Assembly (NCBI GenBank): GCA_019637695.1
Contig: JAHBVG010000079.1
Location: 1-35,464, forward strand
Source of the DNA: Caldilineaceae bacterium
GTDB taxonomy: Bacteria > Chloroflexota > Anaerolineae > Caldilineales > Caldilineaceae
Direction: 5' to 3'
DNA: 35,464 nucleotides
The notes under the pieces are model-generated. The model was given only the letters and a program-made list of their open reading frames with translations. It did not search any database and had not been told where the DNA came from. Shown piece after piece: positions 7,553 to 14,159 of this stretch. Each line of letters begins with the position of its first letter. Positions within the stretch are counted from its first letter, which is position 1. A program made the position numbers and the translations under genes.

Positions 7553-8857
7553 ATGGCCAGAAGACGAATGACACCGAACAGCCGATCCGAAGAGCGTCCA
7601 AACCGCCCAGGCCCCAGTACCGAGAGCGAACTGGACGAATACATCCACCTGGGTGAATCTCAGGAAGAAGAGGAGGATCTGTTCGAGGATATGCAAGAAG
7701 ATGCGGACGACGACAACGCCCCGTTGCCCCGCATTGAACGCGATCTCAAACTGGAAGAGGAGATCGAACTGGAGAAGTACGTTCCTGTTGAGAAGGTGCT
7801 GGAGGATGTACAGGAACTGAGCCAGGTGCTGGACCCCGTGCGGATGTATCTGCGCGAGATCGGCCAGCACGATCTGCTCACCGCTGAAGAGGAAGTAGCC
7901 CTCGCCAAGCGGATTGCCCTGGGCGCAAGGGCCGAGGAACGAATGGAGGCTTTGCGCCAAGACAAAGGTGAACTTCTTGAAGAATATGGCTCCGATGGCA
8001 TCGACTGGGACGAAATCGATCTGTTGAAGAAACAGATTCGTGACGGCAAACTGGCCCAAGATCAACTGGCGCAGAGCAATCTCCGACTTGTGGTCAGCGT
8101 AGCCAAACGCTACATTGGCCGCGGCCTTAACTTTCAGGATCTGATCCAAGAGGGCAACGTTGGCCTGTTGCGTGCAGTGGAAAAGTTTGATCACACGCTC
8201 GGCTTCAAATTTAGCACCTACGCCACCTGGTGGATCCGCCAGGCCATCAGCCGGGCGATTGCCGATCAGGCGCGTACCATCCGCATTCCCGTACACATGG
8301 TGGAAACCATCAACCGGCAGGTGCGCACGGGGCGACGGTTGCAGCAGGAGTTGGGCCGCGAACCAACCCCCGAGGAAATCGCGCTGGAGATGGAGTTTGT
8401 CGAACCCGACCAGATCCTCGACATCCGCCGGGCCTGGAAGAACGACAAACCCCTGGAAGGCGAACTCAAACACGCCATGGAGCGCGCTGCCGCCAAGGTC
8501 CAGCGCATCCAGCGGCTGAGCCAGGAACCGATCAGCCTGGAGACGCCGGTGGGTACGGAAGAAAATAGCTACCTGGGTGACTTCATCGAGGATGAAAGTA
8601 TGCCTGGTCCTGTGGACAGCGCCAGCCGTCATCTGCTCAAAGAGCAGATGAACGAGATCCTCGAAGGGCTGACCGAGCGCGAGCGCAAAGTACTGATCAT
8701 GCGTTTCGGGCTGGAAGATGGCATGAGCCGCACCTTAGAGGACGTAGGTCGCGAGTTCAACGTCACCCGCGAGCGCGTGCGCCAGATCGAAGCCAAAGCC
8801 CTACGCAAATTGCGCCATCCCCTGCGCAGTCGCAAGTTGCGCGATTATCTGGGGTAG
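7553..8857 (+). CDS. rpoD: housekeeping RNA polymerase sigma factor (RpoD/SigA)
   Basis: 434 aa. It directs RNA polymerase to standard promoters. After an acidic, Glu/Asp-rich N-terminal region (about 22-85) comes region 1.2 (LDPVRMYLREIG, about 93). Region 2 follows, with SNLRLVVSVAKRYIGRG and STYATWWIRQAISRAI (about 220-235, -10 recognition and melting), then region 3 (VHMVETINR) and region 4.2 with the helix-turn-helix VTRERVRQIEAKALRKLRHP (about 403-422, -35 recognition). The ATG follows AGGAAG. This factor fits the TTGACR-17-TATAMT promoters seen in the window. The long acidic N-terminus without full region 1.1 resembles non-proteobacterial SigA proteins. Confidence 0.97.
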   Translation: MARRRMTPNSRSEERPNRPGPSTESELDEYIHLGESQEEEEDLFEDMQEDADDDNAPLPRIERDLKLEEEIELEKYVPVEKVLEDVQELSQVLDPVRMYLREIGQHDLLTAEEEVALAKRIALGARAEERMEALRQDKGELLEEYGSDGIDWDEIDLLKKQIRDGKLAQDQLAQSNLRLVVSVAKRYIGRGLNFQDLIQEGNVGLLRAVEKFDHTLGFKFSTYATWWIRQAISRAIADQARTIRIPVHMVETINRQVRTGRRLQQELGREPTPEEIALEMEFVEPDQILDIRRAWKNDKPLEGELKHAMERAAAKVQRIQRLSQEPISLETPVGTEENSYLGDFIEDESMPGPVDSASRHLLKEQMNEILEGLTERERKVLIMRFGLEDGMSRTLEDVGREFNVTRERVRQIEAKALRKLRHPLRSRKLRDYLG

Positions 8858-8873
8858 AGAGCAAGATATTGGA

Positions 8874-8918
8874 TATTGGGTATTGGATATTTTTCATGAG
8901 GACATCCAATACCCAATA
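8874..8918 (+). terminator. inverted repeat after rpoD
   Basis: TATTGGGTATTGGAT (8874-8888) is perfectly mirrored by ATCCAATACCCAATA (8904-8918) around a 15-nt loop. It begins 16 nt after the rpoD stop. It may end or protect the dnaG-rpoD transcript. It lacks a clean 3' U-run (CCGAAATTT follows), so intrinsic termination is uncertain. The phrase family resembles the repeats near 1018-1202. Confidence 0.5.
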
Positions 8919-8925
8919 CCGAAAT

Positions 8926-8954
8926 TTGACGCCCTGGCCCAACTTTTGTATACT
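8926..8954 (+). promoter_or_regulatory. sigma-70 promoter for tRNA-Asn
   Basis: TTGACG (8926-8931), 17 nt, TATACT (8949-8954). The expected start near 8961 gives a precursor leader of about 24 nt before the tRNA. Confidence 0.75.
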
Positions 8955-8984
8955 GATCGACGTTGCAATTGCAGCGCGCCATAA

Positions 8985-9057
<73 letters not shown>

Positions 9058-9074
9058 CCTTGTACGATATGTTG

Positions 9075-9123
9075 AGAGAAGCCCTCCAGCTACTACGATA
9101 TGTAGTGGTTGGAGGGCTTCTCT
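9075..9123 (+). terminator. long hairpin downstream of tRNA-Asn
   Basis: A 14-bp perfect outer stem (9075-9088 with 9110-9123, AGAGAAGCCCTCCA and its mirror) continues through G-U pairs into ACTAC/GTAGT around a 5-nt GATAT loop. This gives about 22 continuous pairs. It starts 18 nt after the tRNA and is probably its transcript end, although only TGTTATA follows instead of a U-run. Confidence 0.6.
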
Positions 9124-9369
9124 GTTATACGGCAGCAGGAGTACGGGTGGAGGCGGGAAGCGTGGCCGTTATCGACCCGATGTCTGATCCGCCCCCACCT
9201 GTGCCCCTCAGGATGGTTCGACAAAAATCGCCCCCCGCCCACAACGTTTCGCATTGCTCCTCTTTTTACGGTAAAATAGCGCCAATCGCTTAATCCCCTG
9301 ATCTCCACCACAGGGCTTAACCAAGCGCCATTGAAAAGCCACTCTCTGTGCAAGGAATCAACATTCTCT

Positions 9370-10987
9370 ATGGACCTGAATACCCTCCAATCCTGGTTGT
9401 GGAGAGCCGCCTGCTCTATCCGTGGTGAGGTGGACGCCGCCCGCTACAAGGATTACATTCTGCCCCTGGTCTTCTACAAACGACTTGACGATGTCTACGA
9501 GGACGAACTGACCCGGCTGGGCAACAGTCTGGGCATTGACGCGCGCACCGCCGAACTCTTTGCCGAGACCGACCGCTCGCTGGTGCGCTTCTACCTGCCT
9601 CAGGACGCGCGTTGGCGCGCCGTGCGCGGACGCACCACGGGCATGGGTATGTTGCTCACCGATACGCTGCGCGCCATTGCCCGCGAGAATCCAGACTTGA
9701 GCGGCGTCATCGACCGCAGGGACTTTAACGCCACCGAGGGCAATCAGCGGGTATTGGACGACAACACCCTGGCCCGACTGGTGGACATTCTCAGCGAACA
9801 GCGCCTGGGGCTGGACGATGTGCAGCCCGACATCCTGGGTCGCTCGTATGAGTATCTGCTGCGCAAGTTTGCCGAACGGGGCAGCAGCGCTGGGGAATTC
9901 TTCACCCCTACGGATGTGGGCCATCTGATTGCGTGCATTCTCGACCCGGAGCCGGGCGATGATGTCTACGACCCGGCGGGTGGTTCGCTTGGCTTGCTCA
10001 TCAAGACCCAACTGCGCCACCGCCAAAAGCTCGCCGCCAGGCTGGGAAAGTCCGCGCGTGAACTGACGCCCGACGACGACCCCAACCCTATCTATCTCTA
10101 CGGCCAGGAACTTCAGGCCGACAACGTGGCCGCGGGCAAGATGAACGCCTTTATCCACGATATGCGCGCCGATGTGCGCCAGGGCAACACGCTGCGCAAT
10201 CCCCTCTTCCTCAACGATGGCAGTCTGCGCCGCTTCCGCAAGATTGGGGCCAACCCCATGTGGAATCAGGACGCCCCCGCCGAACTCTACGACAACGACG
10301 GCTATGGGCGCTTTGAGTGGGGCATCCCGCCTGCCAGCAGCGCCGATTGGGGATGGTTGCAGCACATGTACGCCAGTCTGGAGCCAGGGGGCCGCATGGC
10401 TGTGGTGCTGGATACGGGCGCAGCCAGCCGGGGCAGCGGCAACAAGGGACGCAACGCCGAGCGGGACATTCGCAAGGCATTTGTGGAGGCCGGGGCTGTG
10501 GATGCGGTGATTCTGCTGCCCGACAACATGAACTTCTTCCAACACCCCTCCGCCCTGGCATCATCCTGGTGGCGCAGAAGGTGGACGGGAACACCCACGC
10601 CCCCACGCCGGGGAGATTCTGCTCATCAACGCCAGCGGCCTCTACGTCAAAGGGCGGCCCAAGAACGAGATGAGCGCCGCTCAGGTGGCGAAGGTGGGTG
10701 ACCTCTATCTGAATTGGCAAGAGGAAGCTAACATCAGCGTGGTGGTCAAACAGGCGGAGGTGGTGCGCAACGACTACAACCTTAGCCCCAGCCGCTACGT
10801 CGCCAGCAATGACGTAGAGCCGCCGCTGCCTTTGGAGGACGCCGTGGTGCTGTTGCAGGAAGCCGAAGAAGCCCGCGCCGAAGCCGACGCCAAACTGGAC
10901 AAGGTACTGACGGCGTTGGGGTTCGAGCGGCGCGCCAATGTCCCGCAAATTGAGGAGAGTTCAAATGGCTATCGCAACCTGGGATGA
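9370..10987 (+). pseudogene. hsdM: type I restriction-modification methyltransferase subunit HsdM, two frameshifts
   Basis: About 538 aa if restored. HsdM methylates adenine with S-adenosylmethionine and, with HsdS, forms the modification complex. The start MDLNTLQSWLWRAACSIRG is typical. The SAM-motif region reads VYDPAGGSLGLLIK and the catalytic motif ANPMWNQ, followed by ADWGWLQHM, GGRMAVVLDTGA and RDIRKAFVEAG. The frame is lost between about 10535 and 10556 (C-rich stretch) and again near 10608-10612 (GGGG where five G would keep frame). The intended sequence continues in the next frames as PGIILVAQKVDGNTHAPTPG and then LLINASGLYVKGRPKNEM, to a stop at 10987. Both slips are in homopolymer tracts, so sequencing error is as likely as real decay. 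As read, the product would end at 10701 (about 443 aa). Confidence 0.85.
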
Positions 10988-11366
10988 GAAACGATTTATA
11001 GCGGTTTTGCGCGCAAAGTACGGGGATGACGCCGCCGCCGTTGCCCAACGTCTGGTAGATTGGGCGATTGGGCGTGGGCTGGAGATTACCTGGGGCAAAG
11101 GGGACCATACAGGATACTTTGGCCCTAAACTGAGAATTGGCGACGAACTGCACACCACGTTTCGTTGTTGGACCAATGGAAAAGTGGATTCACCCGGTTT
11201 CCTGAGCGACAAAATTCGCGCCATTCCAGGGGTGACCATCTTCAACGAAAGCGCCAAATCTCATCCCTCTGTTGAAATGGCAACCCTCGCCGAAGCGGAC
11301 CGCCTCTCCCGCTTCCTCGCGGTTTGGGACGGGTATCTGGACGAAAAACGCAAGGGCAACCGATGA
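10965..11366 (+). CDS. small conserved-looking protein between hsdM and hsdS
   Basis: 133 aa from the ATG at 10965, preceded by GAGGAG with good spacing. It overlaps the end of hsdM by 23 nt, and its stop overlaps the hsdS start (ATGA). That places it inside the hsd operon with likely translational coupling. No signal peptide or membrane segment. Visible features are TWDEKRFIAVLRAKYG, LVDWAIGRGLEITWGKGD, a beta-rich middle (LHTTFRCWTNGKVD) and IPGVTIFN near the C-terminus. I do not recognise a named family with certainty. The tight coupling suggests a function with the restriction-modification complex, for example regulation or DNA/protein interaction, but that is inference. Confidence 0.75.
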   Translation: MAIATWDEKRFIAVLRAKYGDDAAAVAQRLVDWAIGRGLEITWGKGDHTGYFGPKLRIGDELHTTFRCWTNGKVDSPGFLSDKIRAIPGVTIFNESAKSHPSVEMATLAEADRLSRFLAVWDGYLDEKRKGNR

Positions 11367-12628
11367 GCAATAGGGCGACCGCAGATCACACCCCCGACGC
11401 CGCCGCTTTCCAAGAGACGGAAATCGGTCCGATTCCAGCGGATTGGGATGTGATTCCTTTTCCAAAAACTCTTCGGAGTGTTCGTCCAAAAGTCGGGAAG
11501 GTGCAACAACGGGACTACCAGTCCTATGGTTGCTATCCTGTTGTTGACCAAAGCCAAACCCATATTGCTGGATATACAGATGATGCAAGCCTTGTTTACG
11601 AAGGCGACCTTCCAGTCATTATATTCGGTGACCATACGCGTGTCTTCAAGTTTGTTGATTTCAAATTTGTCTGTGGGGCAGATGGCGTGAAGGTTTTGGT
11701 GCCGAATATTGACATCATTGAGCCGACTTATTACTACTTTGCGCTTTCCGGCCTTACCATTCCAAACAAAGGGTATAATCGGCACTATAAACTGCTTCAA
11801 GAGCAACTCCTCCCCCTGCCGCCCCTTGAGGAACAGCGGCGGATTGCTGCGGTGCTCACCGCCATTCAGGACGCCATCGCCGCTCAGGAAGATGTCATCG
11901 CCGCGGCGCGTGCGTTCAAGCGTAGCCTCATGCACCGCCTCTTCACCTACGGGCCGGGCCGCCAACCGTCCGCCACCAAGGAGACGGAGATTGGCGAGAT
12001 TCCTGTGCATTGGGAGGTGGTGGAATTAGGTGATTGTTGTTCGATTTCGACTGGCACAACACCATCGACACAGAGACATGATTACTATGAGGGGAGCAAC
12101 CCTTTCATAAAGACTGCTGAAGTAGCCAATACCAGGATTAGGCAGGCAGAAACGCATATAAGCGACGCTGCAATTGCCGACTATAACCTCAAAGTTTTTC
12201 CATCAGGTACCATCCTCATGGCTATGTATGGTCAAGGAAAGACAAGAGGACAAGTATCTCTACTTGAGATACCTGCTTCAATTACTCAAAACGCAGCGGC
12301 TATCGTTCCTGACAAAAGCATCATGCCTGTGTTTTTGTGGCAGTACTTACTCGGTAAGTACGACGATTTGCGTGCTGATGGTATGCGTGGACATATTTCA
12401 CATCTAAACCTTAGTTTTGTCAGGGCATTCAAAGTGCCACGACCTCATACGACGGAACAAAAAGATATTGCAATTGCCCTTGAATCAATCGATGCCAAAA
12501 TCGCCGTCGAAGAGGACCGCCTGTCTGCCCTGCAAGCCCTCTTCAAGTCCATGCTCCACCAACTCATGACCGGGCAGATTCGCCTGCGCAGCGATGAGGG
12601 GCTGCCGGTGGCGGCGACTGATGACTGA
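11363..12628 (+). CDS. hsdS: type I restriction-modification specificity subunit HsdS
   Basis: 421 aa, ATG overlapping the previous stop. HsdS determines the bipartite DNA site recognised by the HsdM/HsdR complex. There are two target-recognition domains, each opened by the usual phrase (IGPIPADWDVIPFP near 25; IGEIPVHWEVVELGD near 215). Each is followed by a conserved coiled spacer: LPPLEEQRRIAAVLTAIQDA (about 155-175), then LMHRLFTYG; and TTEQKDIAIALESIDAKI, then KSMLHQLMTGQIRL at the end. Both recognition halves look complete. Base composition dips inside the recognition domains, as is usual for these variable regions. The final codons and stop lie within an ACTGATGACTG repeat, directly abutting the stop of the convergent toxin-like gene. 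Confidence 0.95.
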   Translation: MSNRATADHTPDAAAFQETEIGPIPADWDVIPFPKTLRSVRPKVGKVQQRDYQSYGCYPVVDQSQTHIAGYTDDASLVYEGDLPVIIFGDHTRVFKFVDFKFVCGADGVKVLVPNIDIIEPTYYYFALSGLTIPNKGYNRHYKLLQEQLLPLPPLEEQRRIAAVLTAIQDAIAAQEDVIAAARAFKRSLMHRLFTYGPGRQPSATKETEIGEIPVHWEVVELGDCCSISTGTTPSTQRHDYYEGSNPFIKTAEVANTRIRQAETHISDAAIADYNLKVFPSGTILMAMYGQGKTRGQVSLLEIPASITQNAAAIVPDKSIMPVFLWQYLLGKYDDLRADGMRGHISHLNLSFVRAFKVPRPHTTEQKDIAIALESIDAKIAVEEDRLSALQALFKSMLHQLMTGQIRLRSDEGLPVAATDD

Positions 12629-12645
12629 TCACTGATGACTGGTCA
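12617..12645. repeat. ACTGATGACTG repeat supplying two convergent stop codons
   Basis: GACTGATGACTG-ATCACTGATGACTGG contains a direct repeat (CTGATGACTG twice) with a central TGATCA at 12626-12631. That hexamer is the hsdS stop (TGA, plus) immediately followed by the stop of the minus-strand DUF5615 gene (TCA read in reverse). The two genes end with zero spacing inside the repeat. Confidence 0.7.
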
Positions 12646-12982
12646 AAAAGTGACGATCTATCTCAACATACGTGTGCGATTGCAAGACTTCGACAATGCG
12701 CTCAAGATTGCGTTCAAACAGGGAGAGCAGGTCAGCGTTCCGTATGTTGCCGGTTGAAACCAGCAATAACTTATAGGGTTCACCCTTGAGCAGATGGGAA
12801 TCCCGAAAGTCTGCGTCTTTGGTGATCACAACTCGCTGCTCATCGATTGAGATCTGGTTGATCATCGCATCGGTGGTACGGTTTTTCAGGGGGAGGTCGA
12901 GGGTGTGAACTGCATCATGCCCAGCCGAGGTCAGTTGATTTGCTAACTTTTTGGGCAGGTGTGCATCGACCAGGAATTTCAT
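12629..12982 (-). CDS. DUF5615 PIN-like protein (toxin-like)
   Basis: 117 aa. The compact protein starts MKFLVDAHLPKKLANQL and contains GHDAVHTLDLPL and then RVVITKDADFRDSH. It matches the DUF5615 branch of PIN-like nucleases, in which early Asp (D6) and the TKDADF aspartates form the acidic site. Members are commonly paired with a DUF433 protein in an antitoxin-toxin arrangement. Here the DUF433 gene is immediately upstream with an ATGA overlap. The target is presumably RNA, an inference from the fold. The pair sits in opposite orientation between hsdS and hsdR, so it was probably inserted into the restriction locus. The last residues (FLTSHQ) derive from the shared repeat. Confidence 0.85.
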   Translation of the reverse strand: MKFLVDAHLPKKLANQLTSAGHDAVHTLDLPLKNRTTDAMINQISIDEQRVVITKDADFRDSHLLKGEPYKLLLVSTGNIRNADLLSLFERNLERIVEVLQSHTYVEIDRHFLTSHQ

Positions 12983-13218
12983 GCAAACACACTCTCCAAC
13001 CGTTTGAGTTGACTGAGCCGGGTTGCAAAAGTCAGCGAGGCCAGAATATCTTCATATTCCAGATCTTCATAATCGGCCAAAATCTCTTCGCTACTCATAC
13101 CGGCGCTTAATAGCTCTAAAATCATTTCGACCGGATAACGCAGGCCGCGAATACAAGGCTTGCCGTGGCATATTTCAGGATCAAGCGTAATCCGTTTCAG
13201 CAGGGTTTGTGTTTCCAT
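12979..13218 (-). CDS. DUF433 protein (antitoxin-like)
   Basis: 79 aa from the ATG at 13218, which has GGAG 7-8 nt upstream. A GTG at 13251 is in frame but lacks a ribosome site. The signature is RITLDPEICHGKPCIRGLRYPVE, then ILELLSAGMSSEEILADYEDL and YEDILASLTFA, a short helix-turn-helix-like DUF433 domain. These proteins are small DNA-binding partners of PIN-like toxins and often repress their own operon. The gene overlaps the following toxin-like gene by 4 nt (ATGA), which fits translational coupling. No defect is seen. Confidence 0.87.
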   Translation of the reverse strand: METQTLLKRITLDPEICHGKPCIRGLRYPVEMILELLSAGMSSEEILADYEDLEYEDILASLTFATRLSQLKRLESVFA

Positions 13219-13263
13219 CTGACAAGCTCCATTAAGATTATCTATATACACACAGTTGAATGG

Positions 13264-13815
13264 CTACACTGCCACCCGTTCAGGATGGGCTGCTTCGCCC
13301 GGCGCTTTGATCACCGTGCCGTAGCGCTCGCAAAAGAAGCGGATACATTCCGGGGCAATATCGATACTTCGGTCATCGCAGGACTTACGCAGAATAGCTT
13401 TTTGATCCACGAATCTGCACGAATGGACGCAAATTCTATGGAGATTTTCGTGAAGATTCGCGTCCATTTGCGTTCATTCGTGGATTTATTCAGGATTTTG
13501 CGTAAGTCCTACATCGTAGACGCCGCTCTCTGGATCGAGCCAGGCCAGGGCGTAGTCCCCGATCACCAGCGCAAATCGCTCTGGTTCCTTGAGCACAGCA
13601 AAGACGCCGCCAGGGTTGTCGTCGCGGAAGAGAGGGGCAAAATCCAATTCATAGATAGCCTCGTCCAGTTCTTCCTCGAACCAGAGTCGCAGGATATAGT
13701 CACGGACGTGCTGTGCTTTGAGCAGGCCACGTTCCCAATGGTTCTGCCAATGGGCGGCATCGTTGGCAATCTCTTTCCATTCCTGTCATGTTGGTGTTTT
13801 TGTTATCTTTGGCAT
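13264..13815 (-). pseudogene. DUF2442-like gene broken by a small palindromic element and a nonsense codon
   Basis: Read on the minus strand, a conserved-looking protein runs EWKEIANDAAHWQNHWERG, HVRDYILRLWFEEELDEAIY, PGGVFAVLKEPERF, DYALAWLDPESGVYD. It is then cut by a palindromic element (13379-13511). It resumes in the same frame as DDRSIDIAPECIRFFCERYG and ends at 13264. Deleting exactly 138 bp restores one frame of about 137 residues. A TGA at codon 10 (13786-13788) also blocks the probable start MPKITKTPT. The pattern resembles DUF2442 proteins, which are often found with DUF4160 toxin-like partners. The family call is from memory and moderate. The gene is non-functional as read. Confidence 0.65.
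13379..13511. mobile_element. 133-bp MITE-like palindromic element with CATCG flanking repeats
   Basis: The ends are inverted: CAGGACTTACGCA at 13379 and its mirror TGCGTAAGTCCTA ending at 13511, 12 of 13 matching. Inside, a 30-nt arm at 13405-13434 (starting ATCCACGAAT) is mirrored at 13456-13485 with about 24 of 30 matches. CATCG flanks both sides (13374-13378 and 13512-13516), a likely target-site duplication. It carries no ORF. A transposase encoded elsewhere would have to move it. It splits a DUF2442-like gene. Confidence 0.75.
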
Positions 13816-14159
13816 CGGTTATCCCACTATTTCGATTTTTTGCTGCTTTATCTCCATCATTCCGCTGCTTGGCTCTCAATTCGCGAAAGATGAGTTATAC
13901 TGCTGATAGGGCTGATTTTAGAGTTGAACTATCACTATGTCAATACTGGGTAGAGCGCCGGATATCGTTCACATCGGTCTATGCAGTTTCTGATGCAGAG
14001 CGTGGAACGAGCAAAAGGAGCGGGTGCTGTATGAGTGGCCGCGTGTCGTAGCTGAGTTAGCCCGACGGCTACAGGTCACAACAGCCGTGTAACTCCATCC
14101 ATTACGCATTACGGATTACGCATTACCTTGTAAAATCCACGTCTCATCGGGAGCCGCCC
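13816..14159. other. gap before hsdR with degraded remnants and a CGTAATGCG-type repeat
   Basis: No intact gene is seen. Near 14020-14092 one plus frame reads VLYEWPRVVAELARRLQ before a TAA at 14090, which looks like the tail of a lost protein. The frame breaks upstream and I cannot name it. ATTACGCATTACGG followed by ATTACGCATTACC (14100-14127) is a tandem copy of the phrase also found at 2966-3048. Confidence 0.4.

Noticed and set aside
7541..8632. 363-aa minus-strand ORF across rpoD
   Set aside because: It is the antisense of clear RpoD regions 1.2-3, with no ribosome site and no recognisable domain.
9358..10545. 395-aa minus-strand ORF across hsdM
   Set aside because: Antisense shadow of HsdM motifs.
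13165..13893. 242-aa plus-strand ORF over the DUF433 start and the palindromic element
   Set aside because: It spans unrelated pieces. The minus-strand reading gives consistent protein on both sides of the element.
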